Source: Actinomycetes bacterium (lineage in GTDB: Bacteria > Actinomycetota > Acidimicrobiia > Acidimicrobiales > JABEUL01). Taken from it: DNA of 38,549 nucleotides. The stretch spans positions 1 through 38,549 of the forward strand of contig JAJYDO010000018.1 of assembly GCA_021777355.1 (NCBI GenBank). Reading direction: 5' to 3'. The notes beneath the pieces are model-generated. The model did not search any database. It was not told where the DNA came from and worked only from the letters and a program-made list of their open reading frames with translations. Positions 28,201-36,303 of the stretch are shown here, piece by piece. The stretch's first letter is position 1. Every line of letters starts with the position of its first letter. Position numbers and translations under genes: made by a program.

Positions 28201-30244
28201 TTGCAATTGCATCTGGAGTTGCGCCAACTGCGAATGTGCTTCCCACATTTGGCGTAGACCCAAGGAATATCGGTGTTACTGAGCCTGACGCGCTAGCTGA
28301 GTTCGAATTGACTATCAAAGCGGTTGTTCCATCTGGTGAGATTGCAATTGCTACAGGTTCATTCCCGACTCCAATTGCTTGCCCTACTACTGCCCTGGTG
28401 TTTCGGATGTCGACTGGCACAACAGTGTTATCTTTTTCGCAGACTACGTAAGCAGTAAGGCCATCAGGGGTTATTTCCACGGCGACAGGGTCATTGCATA
28501 CTGTCACAGCTGGATAAACAATAGGAGGCGATGTAGTTAAATCTATTGTGTATAAGAAATTAGTTGATCCATCGGTTACAACTGCGAGCTTCCCATCAGG
28601 AGTCACCGCGATTGCATTGACACCAGGTGAAACCGTAATTGCCGAGCCAACGGTATTAGTCGAAGTATCTATCGGAGAAATCGTTCCTGATGTAGAATTC
28701 GCTACATATAATGTCTGCCCGTCAGATGAAAGTGCAGCACTTTCTGGAGCAGTGCCTACTGACACGTTAGGGATAGTAGATTGTGGAGAAGTGCTTGTGG
28801 TGATGGGTGTGACCTCCCCACTAGTTTGATCCACGACATAGGCAGAATCTCTCCCATAAGCAAATAAATCTGCATCATTTAAAGCTGAGCTGCCATTTAA
28901 GTTAGAAACTGAAATGTCTACAGTTGGAGTAGTCCCCGATGGAGATGATGGTGGAACAGTTGCGGTAATTTCGGTAGACGATACAACACTTTCCCCGCTA
29001 GCCGGTTGCGATCCGAAATAGACAACCGATCCTGGCAGAAATCCCGATCCCGAGATGGTTACCAGCTCCCCTCCACTGAACGATCCACTGGATGGTGAGA
29101 CGTGTGTGACTTGTGGTGTTGGCATTATTGCAATAGCAGAAGCCCCACTCCCCACACACACTGGCGAGGACGCCACATTAGTCAAAGTATTTATTACAGT
29201 GACGCTTCCATTTGACCCGTATGCTCCGCAGCTCGAATCACCTTGCAAATTCAAGACCGCAAGGGCCGCTCCACCCTCTCCAAATGCCATAGGGCCGGGC
29301 GATTGATCTACATAAATAGGGTTCCCTACTGTTCCACTGGAAGTAGCAATTGGTGTTACGTCATTGTTCGTCATGTCGGCGGCATAAGCATAATTACCGT
29401 TCGGAGATACAACAACATTTGAAATATCTCCAACCGGGAGACCAACTGTAGAAGATACACTTTGCGCTGCGGTTGACACTACCGTTACATCTGAAGCAAT
29501 TCCATCGTTGAGATAGGCATATAAGCCGTCCGGGGTGAAGGAGGTCGTCGAATTATAAGTACCTACGCCTAAACTTATTACATTACCCAACGTACCCGAG
29601 GGGAGCTCGATCTGAGTGATACTTTGGCCTGTATATTCCACGTATGCCACGTCCCCCGCCGGATTAAGTGTTAACGACTGGGGATGTTTTCCAACTGCGA
29701 TAGAGGTGAGTGGAGTGGGAGGAGTCGTAGCAAGGTCAAACGGGGTCACATAGCCACTTGCGCCTGATGGATTTGCATCAAGCACATAGGCTTTTGTCCC
29801 ATCAGGAGAAATTGCAATCGAGACGGGATCTGATCCGACTGATACTGATGTCCCAACCACTGGTGGGGAGACCGTAAGGTTAAGAGGATACATAACATTG
29901 TTTGTGCTATCTGTAACCCACGCTGTCGTATCATCGGGCGTAATAGCAATTGCATTCGGAGTAGAACCAGTAGGTAGATTAATCGGCGTACCTGCCACAG
30001 GCGGGTTAAGCGAAATATTTATTGGAGTTACTGTTCCGTCTCCCGAGTTGGTCACATAGGCAGTGTCGCCGCCAACAACCTTCATTGATGACTGCCTAAA
30101 AAAATAAGATTCATGCGGAAATAGAGGTGCCCAAAATGACGCCAGCAGCATTATAACAACAGTTGCTAACACCAATTTAGATAGAGGGGACTTTTGCTTT
30201 TGGACCCTTGCACTTGGGAGTATTATTTCCCCTATCTGGTACAT
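25247..30244 (-). CDS. Large exported multidomain protein: YVTN-type beta-propeller repeats, two IPT/TIG domains, one Fn3, three C-terminal 'RILDTR' repeats
   Basis: AYVTNSGDGTVTPI / IAITPDGTTAWV repeats; VTHVSPSSGSFSGGELVTISGSGF and VLSITPASGSNAGGAQVAITGSGF; PSRPRDLQANP...LHISWQPP; PPDRILDTR, SPARILDTR, VPERILDTR. Confidence 0.9.
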   Translation of the reverse strand: MYQIGEIILPSARVQKQKSPLSKLVLATVVIMLLASFWAPLFPHESYFFRQSSMKVVGGDTAYVTNSGDGTVTPINISLNPPVAGTPINLPTGSTPNAIAITPDDTTAWVTDSTNNVMYPLNLTVSPPVVGTSVSVGSDPVSIAISPDGTKAYVLDANPSGASGYVTPFDLATTPPTPLTSIAVGKHPQSLTLNPAGDVAYVEYTGQSITQIELPSGTLGNVISLGVGTYNSTTSFTPDGLYAYLNDGIASDVTVVSTAAQSVSSTVGLPVGDISNVVVSPNGNYAYAADMTNNDVTPIATSSGTVGNPIYVDQSPGPMAFGEGGAALAVLNLQGDSSCGAYGSNGSVTVINTLTNVASSPVCVGSGASAIAIMPTPQVTHVSPSSGSFSGGELVTISGSGFLPGSVVYFGSQPASGESVVSSTEITATVPPSSPSGTTPTVDISVSNLNGSSALNDADLFAYGRDSAYVVDQTSGEVTPITTSTSPQSTIPNVSVGTAPESAALSSDGQTLYVANSTSGTISPIDTSTNTVGSAITVSPGVNAIAVTPDGKLAVVTDGSTNFLYTIDLTTSPPIVYPAVTVCNDPVAVEITPDGLTAYVVCEKDNTVVPVDIRNTRAVVGQAIGVGNEPVAIAISPDGTTALIVNSNSASASGSVTPIFLGSTPNVGSTFAVGATPDAIAITPDGTEAVVANRQDDTIDVIDMSTMAIIANVSVGASPSAVAIVNGGNFADVTNANDNTVTPIDLTSDTADPTISVGTNPVAIVANEAPSVLSITPASGSNAGGAQVAITGSGFTPETQVFFAGTQAPYAQVDSASRLTVISPPGSGTELVTVVTANGTSSDLGYIDRFVYLITSSQPIGLVATAGLAKVYSFSVFSNVLGSPLNVGSDPSGIAITPDRSLALVNNGGDGTLTPIDLQTTPPTPETPIDACSTGTSCDPYPIAISPDGSTALVGLSADSTVRVFDIPSQTFGSTISLPAPPEALVFSPDGSYAYVLCGSSTSPGLVARMYLNGSTWELDPNSEVVPGNGSTSMVISSDGTKAYVTNFFDGTVSILDLGTDPIGIEPQQFVITQPYRIAITPNGNTLYVSNGIKTVTPIDLIRGVVEPAIVDTSGAQSGPNAIVVSPDGSTVYVANYNSNEVTPIATASNLPETPMSLPTGASPDALAISSPVEAPSRPRDLQANPVNSGLHISWQPPVFDGGSPITSYVITLNGPSAPAPITVASGVLSYSLSGLINMQGYRVSVQAVNAAGAGEPAISEVVYPQITLGEFVPLPPDRILDTRYGNGTGGVIAPIGQQQTLVLQVAGRGGVPLNGASAVVMNVTAADPTASGFLTVYPDGNSLPVVSNLNLVQGQPAVPNLVTVKLGSGKVDIYNSYGSVDVIADVVGYYTDGTTVAESRYNPLSPARILDTRSAMGSCTPAPCATLGPNSYLTVNVAGAGGVPAGQATGVIMNVTVANPTMASYLTVFPTGTNPPVASNLNYVPGQVVPNLVSTKLGSDGSVTLYNMQGTVDVVIDVMGWYSQPGSINGSRFNALVPERILDTRFSQGSCTPSPCAMLGPKSSLNLQVTGILGSAPAGASGAIMNVTVAAPSSSSFLTLYPEDSTMPVASNLNWVQNQIVPNLVVSKLSSPTSPQPGQVSIYNLAGNVEVIVDISGWFNDGSS

Positions 30245-30630
30245 CCCTCACCTCCTTGCACACAATTTTTGGAATTTTCTCCAACAGCCGCTTAATATTG
30301 GCTCACCCAATTTCTTCGGCAAAGTAGAATAAAACTTGATAATTTGTTCACTTGAAAGTTCCGAAATTAGAAGTCAGCTTAAAAACACGAGGTTGGTTTC
30401 CCACGCCTCTTTCGAAAAATTGATTGAGGAGACAGTGTATCCGTGTATTCAAGGCTTCGAAGATTTCTGGAAAACAGCCGTAACATTGGCCAGGAACATA
30501 ACGACTACTGCATCCATGGCCTATCACAGGATTCCGAAATAGCCAAACTAACAAAGATAATCTTTAGCTAGCTACATGGGCATTTCAGTCATTTCCCCTT
30601 TAAATTAATCTTAATCGTTGTCATATGTTT

Positions 30631-31092
30631 TCAAATCAGATCACTCAGTTTTACTTCAAGTCTTTCAGCCTTCTCAAGAAGTTCCTTTTTGAAACTCTTC
30701 ATCTTTATGAGTCTCTTTTCGATCTCTAAAAGCATAGAGTCGTTGACCTTTTTCGCCTCTTGAATGATCTCTCGCTGGCGTTTTTTTGACTGAGTATTTT
30801 TCCACTCCTCGCGAAGTCTCTCGTAATCATCTTCGGCCATCAAAAGGATTTTTATGTCGCCTAAAGAGAATCCGAAAATAGTTTGGAGTTCCTTTATCCT
30901 TGTAAGTCTGGCAATATCTCTAGATGTATATTTGCGAGTTCCTCCATCTGTATGGGCAATTGGCGGGAGGAGGCCTAATTCTTCATAGTATCTAATTGTT
31001 CGGGGAGTTATGCCTACTACTTTTGAAACCTCCCCAATTTTCATCTCTACTTCTGCCATATGGCCATCTTTCACCGAAGAGATTGACTTCAC
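30631..31092 (-). CDS. MerR-family transcriptional regulator
   Basis: KIGEVSKVVGITPRTIRYYEELGLLPPIAHTDGGTRKYTSRDIARLTRIKELQ. Confidence 0.93.
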   Translation of the reverse strand: MKSISSVKDGHMAEVEMKIGEVSKVVGITPRTIRYYEELGLLPPIAHTDGGTRKYTSRDIARLTRIKELQTIFGFSLGDIKILLMAEDDYERLREEWKNTQSKKRQREIIQEAKKVNDSMLLEIEKRLIKMKSFKKELLEKAERLEVKLSDLI

Positions 31093-32768
31093 TTGGTTTC
31101 CTCCGAATTAATTACAGGCTTTCCTTGGAAATATGACGCGACGGCGGCAAAAATGCAAGTAATCGAAGCGAAAATAAGGACAATTTTCAGTCCCGACATG
31201 AAAGGTCCACTAATTAGACTAGGGAAATAAGCCTTGCTAGTCAATACTTGTACGCTCTGTTGTGGAAGCGTGGTAAGCAATTTATGGCCTAATAAAGTTC
31301 CCATTGGGTTGTATCCCAAAAACGCAGCAAAAAGGTAGCCGACTGGTGGTCCACCTGAGAGCTTTTCCGCAGTTTGAAGAGGAACGTGATGAGCAACTAA
31401 ACCCGCTCTCATTGCACCGGGAATCGAGCTTGCCAGTCCTATCACCATAAGGGAGAAAAATATGCCAATAGATAGTGGAGTGCCAATATTTCTAAAAGTC
31501 ACTCTCATCCCAGATGCAGCCCCTCTCTCGTGAGGTGGCACAGCATTCATAATTGAGACGGTATTTGGTGCCGTAAAGAAACCAAATGCCAATCCATTAG
31601 CAAAAAGAATTAAAGCAAACTCCAAATAGTTAAAGTCTGCATTTAAAAACGACATTAAACCAAAAGTAACGGCACCGACTACCATGCCGGTCACCGCGAA
31701 TGGTCTTGCACCAATTCGATCACTTAGCGTTCCTGCAAGTGGTCCTGCAACTAGAAAACCCCCTGTAAGTGGAAGCAGGTAGATGCCGGCCCATAGAGGA
31801 GTGGATTCAAACGAGTAACCATGCAGCGGAAGCCAAATCCCCTGCAGCCATATCACGAGCATAAACATCAGGCCGCCTTGGGCAACGGAGGCTAAAAGGC
31901 CTGCGATATTGCCCATTAAAAATGCTTTTAATCGAAAAAGCGGCAATCTAAACATAGGCTCTGGACTTTTAACTTCAACAACTGCAAAAATGAGTAGTAC
32001 TGCAATTCCGCCAAATATTGTGGCTAGAACCATAGGGTTTGTCCAGCCTGTAGTGTGTGTTCCGTAGGGCTGGATGCCATAAGTGACGCCGACTAGAACC
32101 GATGAAAGCCCTAGCGCAAAAAGTATATTGCCTGGCCAATCGATCTTGGCGGGAGTTTTTGCCCCAAGATCCTTGAGCTTCATGTATGCCCAGATAGTCC
32201 CAAAAGTGCCAACGGGAACATTGACTAAAAACACCAGTCTCCACTGAACTGCCGCTAACACCCCACCTAGAATTAGACCTAGAAACTGACCGGCAATTGC
32301 TGCAACTATATTGACTCCCATTGCCATCCCCCGCTGATTGGCAGGAAAAGCATCAGTCAAGATCGCAACCGCATTTGCCATAATCATCGATCCCCCAATA
32401 GCTTGAACCATTCTCCAGATCACAATTTCAAGCGCCGCTCCCTGCCCGTGTCCCACAACCAAGGAAAGTGCCACTGCGGCCAGGGTAAAGATCAAAAACC
32501 CTGCATTGTAGATCTTTACCCTGCCAAACATGTCGCCCAATCGTCCAAGAGTCACTACAGCGACTGCACTTACAAGCAAATAGCCCATAAGTATCCAAAG
32601 AAGGAATGGGAAATTCGAAGGATCCAGCGGATTAAGCGAAATGCCCCTGAAAATTGCCGGGAGAGCAATGAGAATTGACGAAGAGTTGATAGTTGCCATC
32701 AACATGCCAAGAGTCGTATTTGATAGTGCAATCCATTTATAGCGATCCGCTTGAGTACTCATGCACAA
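31089..32768 (-). CDS. MFS drug-efflux-type transporter (DHA2/EmrB-like)
   Basis: Multiple TM helices, LGRLGDMFGRVKIYNAGFLIF; ATGA overlap with the MerR gene. Confidence 0.92.
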   Translation of the reverse strand: MCMSTQADRYKWIALSNTTLGMLMATINSSSILIALPAIFRGISLNPLDPSNFPFLLWILMGYLLVSAVAVVTLGRLGDMFGRVKIYNAGFLIFTLAAVALSLVVGHGQGAALEIVIWRMVQAIGGSMIMANAVAILTDAFPANQRGMAMGVNIVAAIAGQFLGLILGGVLAAVQWRLVFLVNVPVGTFGTIWAYMKLKDLGAKTPAKIDWPGNILFALGLSSVLVGVTYGIQPYGTHTTGWTNPMVLATIFGGIAVLLIFAVVEVKSPEPMFRLPLFRLKAFLMGNIAGLLASVAQGGLMFMLVIWLQGIWLPLHGYSFESTPLWAGIYLLPLTGGFLVAGPLAGTLSDRIGARPFAVTGMVVGAVTFGLMSFLNADFNYLEFALILFANGLAFGFFTAPNTVSIMNAVPPHERGAASGMRVTFRNIGTPLSIGIFFSLMVIGLASSIPGAMRAGLVAHHVPLQTAEKLSGGPPVGYLFAAFLGYNPMGTLLGHKLLTTLPQQSVQVLTSKAYFPSLISGPFMSGLKIVLIFASITCIFAAVASYFQGKPVINSEETK

Positions 32769-32815
32769 ATCTTAGTCAAAGATAGATATCTTACGTTTAC
32801 GTTAAGGATATATTC

Positions 32816-34114
32816 CTATATGGTGCAGCCAGACCACGCTACCGATGCAATTGAACACATTGACTGAGGTGTAATTTTCCAAGTTCCCTTAGTCAGTTCA
32901 GCAGTTCCTGAAAGTCCCGAAGTGTTAGCTGGGGGGGATTGGTTATTTGTAAACACTATGTTGTATTTGACATTTGCCTCGGTAGGTGAGGCAAGAGTAA
33001 CTTCGACTACTTGGACTTTGGCTCCACTCAAATAAGATCCTCCCGGACCTTCGGCAATTGAAATTAGAGTTAAGCCGTATCCGACGGGATCGGCAAAGTA
33101 CTGCGATCTCAGAGAGTATGGCAGCGAGCAGTCAAATGCGTTTGTAAAACTTGTATTTATTCCACTAATGGTACTCTGATCGATTGTCGGTCCCGGCAAA
33201 GCCCCATTGCTTCCCGAATTTGGCTGTGATCCTCCTTTTGGAAGCGACCCAGGAGCGATCGAGGTTAATTGAATGGGCTCACTAGCCAAAAGAGATCCGT
33301 CGGCTGAATAGGCATTAATTACTGCATTTCCTTTTTGAGGGAAAAGGATTAGGGGATCTCCCAGGTGTCCAAGAGCCGAGAATCCGCTAACTGGTGCCAT
33401 GGAGTCAGTCTGGCCATCGGCAAATGTTACAGATACCCAACTAACCGCCGAGTTTGACTGCACTGTTAAATATGTAGCCTGTTCTCCTTCTGGGATTCCA
33501 AAACTTGAGATAGTTGTCACAAATAGGGGCGAGGAATCACGTCCCATAAATGGAACTTGATTTGAAATCACCGCATTCGCATCAGAAAGCTCAAGTGTGA
33601 CGGTGCCTGTAACCGAGCAGCTATTTTCTGTGTTATCACTCCCCGTTACAGCATTCATAAATGCGCGAAGCAAAATGCCGTCTTTAGTGGTACGGGTAAA
33701 TAACATGTTGCCGATATTCGTGGTCGATTCTGACCCATTTGTAAATGACGCACTTCCATTAACTCCACCTTGCATCTGTGGCAGATGTCCAAGTGGTTTG
33801 GACTTGCCTAAAGAAGGAGGCCCGGTGTTCAAAGCCCCCCGGTTGGGGCCCAAATTAGGACGTGACATTGCAGATGTAGATGAACCAGATGGGCTTCTGA
33901 TATCACTTAGCTCGAAGCCAGTCGCAAATGTTAAAACCAAAATGGAAAAGGCCATCAGGTAATTTCTGAATTTGATCACCCTTTTTTGTCCCGTTATTTT
34001 CGATCTCACTTCAGACCAATTAAGACCAGCATCTGGGAATTGGGCATCACCTTGGAGCTTTTCCCTTAACTTGCTTTCCAGGTTTACTTGGGGTTCATTA
34101 ATTTCATCTGACAT
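32816..34114 (-). CDS. Single-TM membrane protein downstream of the ECF sigma gene; putative anti-sigma-like partner
   Basis: Likely start MSDEINEPQVN just after the sigma stop (ORF opens at 34189); TM FRNYLMAFSILVLTFATGFEL; long ectodomain. Confidence 0.7.
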   Translation of the reverse strand: MSDEINEPQVNLESKLREKLQGDAQFPDAGLNWSEVRSKITGQKRVIKFRNYLMAFSILVLTFATGFELSDIRSPSGSSTSAMSRPNLGPNRGALNTGPPSLGKSKPLGHLPQMQGGVNGSASFTNGSESTTNIGNMLFTRTTKDGILLRAFMNAVTGSDNTENSCSVTGTVTLELSDANAVISNQVPFMGRDSSPLFVTTISSFGIPEGEQATYLTVQSNSAVSWVSVTFADGQTDSMAPVSGFSALGHLGDPLILFPQKGNAVINAYSADGSLLASEPIQLTSIAPGSLPKGGSQPNSGSNGALPGPTIDQSTISGINTSFTNAFDCSLPYSLRSQYFADPVGYGLTLISIAEGPGGSYLSGAKVQVVEVTLASPTEANVKYNIVFTNNQSPPANTSGLSGTAELTKGTWKITPQSMCSIASVAWSGCTI

Positions 34115-34115
34115 T

Positions 34116-34700
34116 TCAAATTCCTCCTTGGCTTTGTTCAACGCTATTTTCAGACGACACTGGCTTCTTGGAATCATAAATTTCATCACTTGACGTGTCG
34201 TAGAGCATAACCTTCAACTTTTTTTGTCCCCTTGAAATTAGTGACGATACTGTGCTCGATTTGCATTTAAGAACTTGTGCAATTTCTTCTGTGGATAAGT
34301 CCAAGTAGTATCTGAGCACTATTGCGGAACGTTCTTTATTCGAAAGCCTTGAAAGAAGCTCCGATATCTCGTCAATCTGATTCTGCTCAGATTTGCCTTC
34401 TTTGAATCTCGGAAGGTACTTAAATTCAATTTTTCTGCGCCTAAGTTTTGTTTTGCACGAGTTAACTACGCATCTTGTAAGATACGGAAGAGGGTCATCT
34501 AATGTTGGTTTCTTCAAATATATTTTGACGAATACATCCTGCACAACGTCATGAGCAATCGCTTTGTCGCCCAGATGAAGATAAGCAATGCGGAACAGGC
34601 GCATTCCAAAGATCTCATATAGGCTCTCTAACCCGTAGTCAAATTCTACGGACTTTAGAACAGCCGGCCTCTTAGAAGCCATGTCAACTATTTTTTCCAC
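34116..34700 (-). CDS. ECF/sigma-70-family RNA polymerase sigma factor
   Basis: RLFRIAYLHLGDKAIAHDVVQDVFVKIYLKKP (region 2) and RLSNKERSAIVLRYYLDLSTEEIAQVLKCKSSTVSSLISRGQKKLK (region 4). Confidence 0.93.
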   Translation of the reverse strand: MEKIVDMASKRPAVLKSVEFDYGLESLYEIFGMRLFRIAYLHLGDKAIAHDVVQDVFVKIYLKKPTLDDPLPYLTRCVVNSCKTKLRRRKIEFKYLPRFKEGKSEQNQIDEISELLSRLSNKERSAIVLRYYLDLSTEEIAQVLKCKSSTVSSLISRGQKKLKVMLYDTSSDEIYDSKKPVSSENSVEQSQGGI

Positions 34701-34775
34701 CGAATATATTCACGCTTCACGACTACTATTTCATGCAAGAAATCCCAAATTGTGGCTTATTATTACTTCTAACAG

Positions 34776-36251
34776 CTAGTCTGCGACGATTACTTGGTCT
34801 CTGCCGTTTTCTTTTGCCTTGTAAAGTGCACCGTCGGCAAGTAGAAGTAGATCCTTTAGATCGCTAATTTGACCCGTTGACTCTGCAATGCCCACGCTCG
34901 CAGTCACTCCAACTGATACGCCTTTTTTCCCAAATACTTTGGAATTCGCAATTAATGACCTAATCCTTTCTGAAACCACTACGGCCTCGAGTGCATCGGC
35001 ATCGGGAAGAATAATCATGAACTCTTCCCCTCCGTAGCGACCAATGATATCCACGTCACGGCACCCATTTATACAGGCTTTGGCGCAAGCTTTCAAAAGG
35101 TTGTCTCCCACGGCATGCCCGTGCGTGTCATTTACTTTTTTGAAGAAATCCAGGTCAAGTATTGCAACCGCAAGTGGAATTCCAGATCGCTCGGATCGCC
35201 TCAGTTCCCGTTCACCGAGTTCCATCGAATGGTGCCGATTAAATACACCCGTGAGGGGATCAGTTGTAGCAAGCCTCTGCATCCGCCCAAACAGGCGGAC
35301 TCCGATAAGCCAGGCTGCACCCTCTCCTGCCAAAACAACTGCGGCCATTCCAAGGAGTCCGAGCAAGAGATCTTGATCTGCTTGTTTTTCAATGGGCGCC
35401 AAGGGGAGGCCGGCTATTACTAACCCGGAAATACCTTGGCCGGACGATCCTAATTGGGTTGCTGCAAAAAGTCTTGGAATTCCGTCTATGCCATTTGCAG
35501 AAAAAGTTGAACCGGTACTGATCGTTGCCCCAACTTCTGATTGAAACGTGGAACCGGCAAACATATTTTGTCCCATCTCAGATTTATTTCCAAACAACGT
35601 TGCCAGCACTTTGCCGTCTGAAGTAGTTATATTGATTTGAGTTGAGTTTGGAAGATTTAGCTGAAGAGGCTGCGAACTTAGATAACTTAGTGAAACTGAA
35701 GCATAAATTACGCCAATAATTGCCTTCTCGGGGTTGTAAATTGGTGCACCGTAAGCTATGACTTCGGTCTTTGAGATCTTTCCAACGGTAATATCTCCAA
35801 GCGAAAAACTTTGTGTTTCAATTGCTTGTTTAAAAAAACCCTGGTCGGCTATGCTGACCGTTCCTGTAAATGGCAGAGCGGAACATTTAACTGTTCCGTT
35901 TAGGTCGGCCACGGCAATATTTGCATATGCAAGAAGCTGACCAGCAATGGAACCCAAAAGATTCGAACAATCTTGAGAGTTATAGTTCTCAACCAGTGGA
36001 ACTTCGCCAAGGGAAGCAATTAACTGCTGGGTGGCTTGAGCTAGAAGGCCTTGCTCGGCAGATATTTCGGCTGCAATTTGCTTTACTTCCGTACTTGCAT
36101 CAGCTAATGAGCCTTTTCTTTGTTCAACGCTGACATTTAAAATCAGTAATATCGCCGGCAGAAGTGAAAAACCGACCAATAGCATTAGTCGCAACCTCAA
36201 TGTTGCCAAGGAAAAAGTGATTCCGCTTCGGAACCTGGGGCTGCGGGCCAT
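34776..36251 (-). CDS. Membrane-bound GGDEF diguanylate cyclase with extracytoplasmic sensor domain
   Basis: TM, ~250-aa sensor, TM, then DPLTGVFNRHHSMELGERE...GRYGGEEFMIILPDA; RDVD fits an I-site five residues upstream. Confidence 0.92.
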   Translation of the reverse strand: MARSPRFRSGITFSLATLRLRLMLLVGFSLLPAILLILNVSVEQRKGSLADASTEVKQIAAEISAEQGLLAQATQQLIASLGEVPLVENYNSQDCSNLLGSIAGQLLAYANIAVADLNGTVKCSALPFTGTVSIADQGFFKQAIETQSFSLGDITVGKISKTEVIAYGAPIYNPEKAIIGVIYASVSLSYLSSQPLQLNLPNSTQINITTSDGKVLATLFGNKSEMGQNMFAGSTFQSEVGATISTGSTFSANGIDGIPRLFAATQLGSSGQGISGLVIAGLPLAPIEKQADQDLLLGLLGMAAVVLAGEGAAWLIGVRLFGRMQRLATTDPLTGVFNRHHSMELGERELRRSERSGIPLAVAILDLDFFKKVNDTHGHAVGDNLLKACAKACINGCRDVDIIGRYGGEEFMIILPDADALEAVVVSERIRSLIANSKVFGKKGVSVGVTASVGIAESTGQISDLKDLLLLADGALYKAKENGRDQVIVAD

Positions 36252-36303
36252 AACTTCAGGTTAGTTGGTGAACCTCTGCTCGCGGGATCATTACTTTAAA
36301 GGA

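Noticed and set aside
27876-28451. 191-aa plus-strand ORF and other long antisense ORFs over the 1665-aa gene
   Set aside because: Low-complexity Val/Ala/Thr translation mirrors the repetitive gene on the opposite strand; no start context or domain, so a shadow ORF.
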